Shown piece after piece: positions 8,301 through 13,015 of a stretch of 13,015 nucleotides of DNA. The first letter of the stretch is position 1. The number at the start of each line of letters is the position of its first letter. The notes below the pieces were generated by a model. The model saw only the letters and a list, made by a program, of their open reading frames with translations. It did no database searches and was not told the DNA's origin. The stretch comes from Podila epigama. Taxonomy: Eukaryota > Mortierellomycota > Mortierellomycetes > Mortierellales > Mortierellaceae. The stretch lies in NCBI GenBank assembly GCA_015679605.1, contig JAAAVE010000137.1, positions 4,302 through 17,316 of the forward strand, in the 5' to 3' direction. The translations under genes were made by a program, and so were the position numbers.

Positions 8301-10527
8301 ATGGACCGCAATACGGTTCACTTGTACGAAACCTTGGGTGTGCCCAAGACGAGCACCCAAGATGAAATCAAAAAGGCTTACAGGTAGCGTTATATGCTCC
8401 TCCTCCTTCCCGCCCCATAGTCCATCCTACCATTTGTGGTCTAATGGACGATGCTTTGAAGATGACAAGCAATGTTTAGATTCTGACATTCTTTTTGCAA
8501 TTCTTTGGGTTGCCATAAAAAAACTCCCCCCCTCCCTCTATACACATAAAATAGACGACTTGCATTGCGATATCATCCTGATAAGGTCAATGTCGCCGAG
8601 GTACCTGACCATGAAACAAGGGTAAGTCTCAAGTACCTTGCATTTTGTTATTCGGGTCGCAAAAAAAAAGAGTGACGATAGTCAGGGGGACGAGAATAGA
8701 TGGATGATGGTAGCAAAATGCAAACGACTTGTGTATTCGAGGGGGGGAAAGAGAAAAGAGGGTCATTGCGACCGTTGAAAAAAAAAAAAAAATGTCATAA
8801 GAAGGGGCATACGAGTTGTTCTTTTGGGCCATAATATGCATACATACTGGCTGACCTTGCAGGTCATGGTTAATTCGTCTGGTTGACTCTTACTCACTCA
8901 CACACACTCTCTTTCTCTCTTTCTGTCTCTGCTCGATGTAGTTCCGTGATATCGCTGCTGCTTACGAAGTGTTGAGTAAGTTCACTGTCTTCTTTCGACT
9001 CCCTCAATTGCTTTTTCAACAGGAAAGACAAACTACCTTTTGGCCCATTGAAGTTGAGAGACTATACTACGTACTACAGAGGTTGGGTGGTCGGCTGCCG
9101 CTCACTCTACTTTATGTATTTGTGTTGTTCATGTTAATTTTGGGTCTGTGAGCACTGCGAACAAGACAAGTGGGTGGCATTGTCGGACCCACACAAAGAC
9201 ACTGCCAAAGGCTGTGTCTGCGGACTAAGCTGCGGAGGCGGAAAATTGTTGCCCGAGACAGCATTGAATGTTCGCTGCAGACTAAAGCCTCGCTTGGATC
9301 TTGTCATGACACCTCCTCCTGACGTCTCTCTCTTGTTCTCTTTCTCGTTCTCCCTATTCATCTCCTTCAATAGGTGACCCAAAGAAGCGACAGGTCTATG
9401 ACAAATATGGTCTGATGGGTGTACAGATGGCAGGCACTGAGATCGGAGCAAAACTTGTCGAGATTGAGAGCATGCTCTGCGCCATTTTTACCATCCTCTC
9501 GGTCCTGTTTGTCCTCGCCATCATCTTTTTCAGTTTTCTCTCTGTCCGAGTCGATGGCAAAGTTCAGTGGAATTACTCTGTTGTCTTTATCCCTCTCTGG
9601 ATCTTGGACGCCATTCTTATAGGCACGATTCTATTCCAGATGACGCGACCAGTGGACGAGGAGGATCTGGACCAGGACCAGGCGGATCTTGATCCAGAGG
9701 ATCGGGACACGACACCTATGGCGCAGGAAGAACGCAAGAAGGAAAAGATTCGGGAACTGAAGCGTGCCAAATTCACAGGTACAGCCTTTTCCTTGGCGAT
9801 TGTCATTCTCTTTACAACATTCCAGGCACAGATCGTGCGCAGAGCCAATGATTCGACCAGTGTGTCCGGACCAGCTGTCTTTGCGCCATACTTTATTCTG
9901 GAAGGATTCTTTTTGCTGACGGCTTTGATTCAAGTGGCTGTTGGACTCAAGATGGCTGCCGCTGCAGGAGTGCCACTTTTGACCAGACTCAAGCTGGTAC
10001 TCGAGGCATTGTGGTGGAAGATGGTCCGCATTTCGTTGGCTGTGTTGATCATGCTCCGCATTGACGACAAGATCACTTGCTCTTGGGGAGTTGTCTTTAT
10101 CCCTCTGTACCTTGTCGGTATCAAGTACTTTTTGCAGCTCGTGTTTGGCTACCGTTCCTTTTCACAGATGCAGAACCAGGAGATGAAGCAGCAAGGACAG
10201 GCTATGATGGTGGCTGGATTCGTGCTCCTTGTTGTTCTTGGATCGCTCAGTTATTCCTTGATTGGACTTTTGGCCGCACGTCTGGATGGGCATGCCTTTG
10301 CTGTCTCGCGTGTCCTGATCCCCATTTTTATTGTTCTGTCGCTCCTATTGTGCTGCTCCGGATGTTGTTTGCCTTGCATGCTTCTGGCCAGTGGTGCTGA
10401 TGATGATGAGATGGGCGGTCCCGAGGGCGCCCAGATCCGTGTCGTGTCCCCCAACATGCGTATTGAGAATGGTTCTGGTAGCTCCAGCCCATCGCCGTCG
10501 TCTTCTCGGCGATTTGGACGTTCCTAA
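8301..10527 (+). CDS. J-domain (Hsp40-type) fused to a TMEM185-like multi-pass membrane protein, four exons
   Basis: Predicted membrane-anchored Hsp70 co-chaperone of 445 residues. Exons are 8301-8383, 8555-8621, 8942-8975 and 9374-10527, with GT-AG junctions (GTAGCG, GTAAGT, GTAAGT donors). Residues 1-75 form a J-domain: LYETLGVPKTSTQDEIKKAYR, then RLALRYHPDK with the HPD triad at 35-37, FRDIAAAYEVLSDPKKRQVYDKYG at the end. About eight hydrophobic segments follow (roughly 95-121, 127-151, 194-215, 231-253, 280-291, 300-322, 339-365, 368-398), with an acidic-then-basic loop at 155-193. Blocks such as RVDGKVQWNYSVVFIPLWIL match the Transmembrane Fragile-X-F (TMEM185) family as I know it. The tail is Ser/Pro/Arg-rich. 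The J-domain end and the first membrane block lie in the same exon, so the fusion does not depend on a splice guess. No signal peptide is seen, so the J-domain probably faces the cytosol. Confidence 0.85.
8622..8941 (+). other. 320-base intron splitting the J-domain after the HPD loop
   Basis: GTAAGT donor and TGTAG acceptor. It contains a 15-base A run (8778-8792) and a decoy acceptor TTGCAG near 8861 that would bring an in-frame stop within a few codons, so the later acceptor is preferred. No coding or RNA content was recognised. Confidence 0.7.
8976..9373 (+). other. 398-base intron before the last J-domain helix
   Basis: GTAAGT donor; the acceptor AATAG is preceded by a long T/C tract and by a CTGAC branch-like motif near 9320. 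A decoy acceptor TTCAACAG lies near 9023. Apart from a small CTGCGGA duplication near 9220-9236 I see nothing functional in it. Confidence 0.7.
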
Positions 10528-10955
10528 GGGGGGATGAGATTAGAACCTTAGATGTTTCCCGCTTTGGTTTTCTTTTCTTTTCTTTTTTTCTTTTCTTATA
10601 AAAAATCTTAATTTTCAAAACGTATCTTGAATGTCTACCAGAGAGAGATTCATTCAACAAACAAACTTACTCCAATTACCTTTGCTTGCTTTTTTCATGA
10701 TCATCCTACCCGTCTTTTTGTGCCCTCTTCACACGCCACTCATCAGCGTCGTATCCGTTATCCCCTCTCTTCTACTTTTATTCATGAGTCACGGCACACA
10801 ACACACTTTTCACGACACACGGTACATGACACACGGTACATGACACACAGAACGCAACAAACACACGATACATAATGCTTTATGAATGAGAAAAGGAGGT
10901 GAAGGACAATAAGAAAAAAAAATACGGAGCCTTGTGGAGATAAACAAAAAAAAAG
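10528..10955. other. Spacer between two converging genes (shared 3' flanks)
   Basis: The J-domain gene ends from the left and the NTPase gene ends from the right, so both 3' UTRs must fit in 428 bases. T-rich sequence with TATAAAAAATC (about 10598-10610) and a TTTTCTTTTC run could serve the plus gene. On the minus strand, A/T-rich stretches just past the NTPase stop (about 10910-10955) could serve the other. A 14-base direct repeat lies in the middle. No independent gene is supported. Confidence 0.5.
10814..10849. repeat. Tandem 14-mer GACACACGGTACAT, about 2.5 copies
   Basis: Two perfect copies (10814-10827 and 10828-10841) and a partial third (GACACACA) lie in the spacer between converging genes. 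Each copy contains GGTACA. Origin and function are unknown. Confidence 0.88.
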
Positions 10956-11280
10956 CTACTTTTTCGATTTTTTCGATTTGAGTTGTCCTAGAGGAGTGGT
11001 GGATGGAGAAAGGTGTGAAGGAGAAGCAGGTGTGACCCAGTTGGATTTGATCCATTTAAAGATCTTGCGGGGGTTGCCTTTGAATTTTTGGAAAAGGCTT
11101 GCAAGGACAGCGTCTTGTTCTGGTGAGATGGTAGGGATGGAGGCTGGTGATTCAGAGAGAGTTGCCAGGAGGCCTGCTTTGACTTCGAGCAAGGACCATT
11201 TCGGGATCTGGAAGACTGTGGGTTGGCCCAGTTTCCGTTTCCGGATCGTTTCAATGGCCAAATCCTTTTGTGATGGGCCC

Positions 11281-11312
<32 letters not shown>

Positions 11313-12226
11313 GGTAGCGGTTGTGTTGACTAGGACATTGCAGCGTGCGTTTTTAATTGGTAGGAACCCATCGTCGCAAATCCACCAGAGTGGTTTTGAC
11401 AAAGTGCTGTTTGAAGTGGATGCTGATGATGATGATGACGATGATGAGGTGGTCGCGTCTGTGTTCGAAGCTGGGGCTGGGGTTGAGGCTGATGAAATAG
11501 CTTCATAAATGGTCGCATGACGGGACAAGTGGGGTGAATAACACGAGTAATATCGTTTTTGGATGAACGCGTTCGTGAACATGGGATCACTGATCACAAC
11601 ATCATGTCCAGCCTCAAACAGCTTAAAGACAAGATAGTAGGCCAGACATGACTTGCCAATGCCAGGCAATCCATTAGCTATCAAGATAACAGGCGATCCC
11701 TCCGAGTTCGAAGCTGGAACAGCTGGTGGCGAGAGAAGTGCAGTGAGGACGGCGGCGTATCCAGGTCGGACGAGCATTTGGTGCCCGAGTGACTCGTGGT
11801 CATCCCCCCAAGAACATTCACGCGGCAAAGTCAGGACATTGAACGGATGGGAAGTCGTGTCGTCAGAGTCTGACTGTTGTGGTGTAGAATCCTTTGTGTC
11901 ATCCTTATCCTTGCTGGTTGTTTCGGTATGGATGGAGGAGACTTGGATCGCGCTTTCCTTGACAGAATTGTGAAGGATGGCATGAAAGTACGAGTCCTCA
12001 AAAAGGTCATCGAGGTCGACAGGTTCTAGCAGGTTTAACAAGTAAAATCAAGGTTAGAATATGTATGTATGTGTGGTCATATCCATTGGTGACAAAAAAA
12101 AATATATCAAGTCGATTTACCTCCACCGTTGATTTGGTTGAGGGTTCCTTCAGCATCGAGTTCTGCCAAGAGATCTTGTAGCTCCTTCATGCGAGGCATT
12201 TTCGTCGACTTTTTTGGAGGTGCCAT
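10956..12226 (-). CDS. P-loop NTPase resembling the Crinkler/RHS ATPase module, two exons
   Basis: Predicted 391-residue NTPase of unknown biological role. On the minus strand exon 1 is 12226-12121 and exon 2 is 12025-10956; the 95-base intron starts GTAAAT, carries CTAAC and ends GCTAG, and the join restores a GAA codon. The start has a strong context (GCCATGG). Residues 1-30 are basic then helical (MPRMKELQDLLAELDAEG). Residues 70-95 are Asp/Ser/Thr-rich and probably disordered. VRPGYAAVLTALL (121-133) precedes Walker A GLPGIGKS (154-161). LWWICDDG (248-255) is the Walker-B-like strand. IPKWSLLEV (309-317) and FKGNPRKIF (350-358) match the M-P-x-W-x-x-x-E and GG-x-P-R blocks I associate with Crinkler/RHS NTPases. 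Polyserine tracts (229-236 and 274-284) flank the Walker B region. The tail KSKKSKK may be a nuclear signal. No LxLFLAK-type header, nuclease or kinase domain is visible. It could instead be a related STAND/AAA-like ATPase. Confidence 0.68.
11281..11313. repeat. (GAT)10 trinucleotide repeat encoding polyserine
   Basis: Ten perfect GAT triplets read on the minus strand as TCA serine codons, giving an 11-Ser tract (residues 274-284 of the NTPase). The near-pure codon use suggests recent slippage expansion. Confidence 0.95.
11425..11448. repeat. Interrupted (GAT)n repeat encoding the second polyserine tract
   Basis: Seven GAT triplets and one GAC encode eight serines (residues 229-236) in the minus-strand NTPase, just before the Walker-B-like strand. 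The single GAC gives one TCG codon, so this tract looks older than the purer one nearby. Confidence 0.92.
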
Positions 12227-13015
12227 GGCGGTTTGTGAATGATTAGGGAGAGTTTGTGAGCGTGAGTGATAACGAATGAGCGAGTGTGAGTGAATGAGTG
12301 AGAGAGTGTTGAGTGCGTCAGGGAGAGCGCGTTGATGTGTAAAAGTGTGGACTAAAGGATCAACTTGTGAATGGCAAACAAAACATGCAAAACAAGGGAA
12401 AAAAGGAAAAATAAAAAATAAAAACGTGACTTCACATACACCAAGGGCTGCGAGATATCTGAACAAACAATGTAGCCAAACCGAACATACGCTGTGCATA
12501 CACAAAGAACATGCAAAAATGCGTAATGCACGCATTGAAAAAGGTACAGTACAAACAACAACAACGCATTGTTTGTATGTCCATTTGTCCTTCTCCTGCG
12601 TCAATTATCCCATCAATCTCATGCATGGCTCCCTTATTTTTTTTCTTTTTTTGTGCAGTACTTCTGCACACAATGATGCACGTCCAACATAAAGAAATCG
12701 TATATCCGGAAAAAGGAGTACCTCACCAGTTTCCATAGACGACCCTCTCGTCCAACAAAATAACTTCTGTCTTTTTTATTCATTTCATTTCGTTATTTCA
12801 TTCACTTTTCATTTCCACATCCACTTCCTCATCCACATCCATATCCACATCCATATCCACATCCTCGCATACCATCACTCCATTGGCTCGACAGCTCTGT
12901 TATTCCTCCATTCCTAAACTTTCATTCTCAATATTCCCTCTGCTCACTTGGTTCATTTCCACAGTTGCATTCTCAACTCTCGTCTTTTTTTTTTTTTTTA
13001 TTTATCCTTTTTTTG
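12227..13015. other. Leader/promoter of the NTPase gene and probable promoter of a gene beyond the right edge
   Basis: No gene is supported on either strand. From 12227 to about 12345 the plus strand is GAGTGAG-rich, so the minus strand is a C/T-rich leader for the NTPase gene. The middle (12360-12720) is A-rich complex sequence without motifs I recognise. From about 12760 to the end the plus strand turns pyrimidine-rich (CATTTCATT, CCACATCC, TTCATTTCCACAG) and ends in a 15-base T run (12985-12999). By analogy with the other leaders this suggests a plus-strand gene starting just outside the window. Confidence 0.45.
12829..12864. repeat. Tandem 12-mer ATATCCACATCC, about three copies
   Basis: Two perfect copies (12841-12852, 12853-12864) follow a near copy TCATCCACATCC (12829-12840). 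The repeat lies in the pyrimidine-rich block near the right edge and could be part of a promoter or leader. Confidence 0.88.

Noticed and set aside
8969-9151. Read-through frame from J-domain exon 3 into intron 3
   Set aside because: It loses the last J-domain helix. The GTAAGT donor at 8976 with the acceptor at 9372-9373 restores it exactly.
9415-10527. Separate 370-residue membrane protein starting at 9415
   Set aside because: The same frame continues upstream through SDPKKRQVYDKYG, the last helix of a J-domain, and three small upstream exons complete that domain in phase. The Met at 9415 is internal.
10978-11508. Plus-strand frame with polyaspartate across the NTPase gene
   Set aside because: Poly-Asp comes from the (GAT)n repeats read on the wrong strand. 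The minus frame holds the Walker A motif and the full domain order.
12107-12604. Upstream extension of the NTPase first exon to a start near 12604
   Set aside because: The extra N-terminal stretch is low-complexity leader translation rich in Cys, Phe, His and Ser. The ATG at 12226 has a strong GCCATGG context and begins a sensible basic-then-helical N-terminus.

Overview
The window looks like nuclear DNA of a filamentous, early-diverging fungus. Most genes are split by GT-AG introns, and several introns carry CTAAC or CTGAC branch-point-like motifs. Coding exons are moderately GC-rich, while spacers are full of poly(A)/poly(T) runs, (TG)n tracts and pyrimidine-rich leaders. A Mucoromycota fungus of Mortierella type is my best guess. 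It rests on the gene style and on the Crinkler/RHS-type NTPase, and it is inference only.

Layout, left to right. (1) 122-367 (+) is probably the last exon of a gene that starts outside the window, encoding a hydrophobic glycine-rich segment and a charged tail. (2) 942-2444 (+) is an intronless type II membrane protein of the GDP-fucose O-fucosyltransferase class. (3) 2445-4146 is a 1.7 kb simple-sequence-rich spacer. (4) 4147-5849 (+), three exons, is a mitochondrial carrier closely resembling the succinate/fumarate carrier Sfc1/Acr1. (5) 6567-7695 (+), four exons, is a dienelactone-hydrolase-family alpha/beta hydrolase with an intact Cys-Asp-His triad. (6) 8301-10527 (+), four exons, is a J-domain fused to a TMEM185-like multi-spanning membrane region. 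(7) 10956-12226 (-), two exons, is a P-loop NTPase resembling the ATPase module of Crinkler/RHS proteins, interrupted by two polyserine tracts. (8) 12227-13015 is leader and promoter-like sequence.

The exon joins given here were worked out by eye. In the four spliced genes every join keeps the reading frame and completes recognised family motifs: HPD in the J-domain, the HGW/RGD block of the hydrolase, the second carrier repeat, and the GAA codon across the NTPase intron. The genes are not an obvious pathway cluster. They look like ordinary neighbours: Golgi or secretory glycosylation, mitochondrial C4-dicarboxylate exchange, a small hydrolase, a membrane co-chaperone and an effector-type NTPase. 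No tRNA, rRNA, CRISPR array or intact transposon was seen. The two items most worth following are the J-domain/TMEM185 fusion with its internally repeated membrane unit, and the Crinkler/RHS-type NTPase that lacks a recognisable header or nuclease domain.
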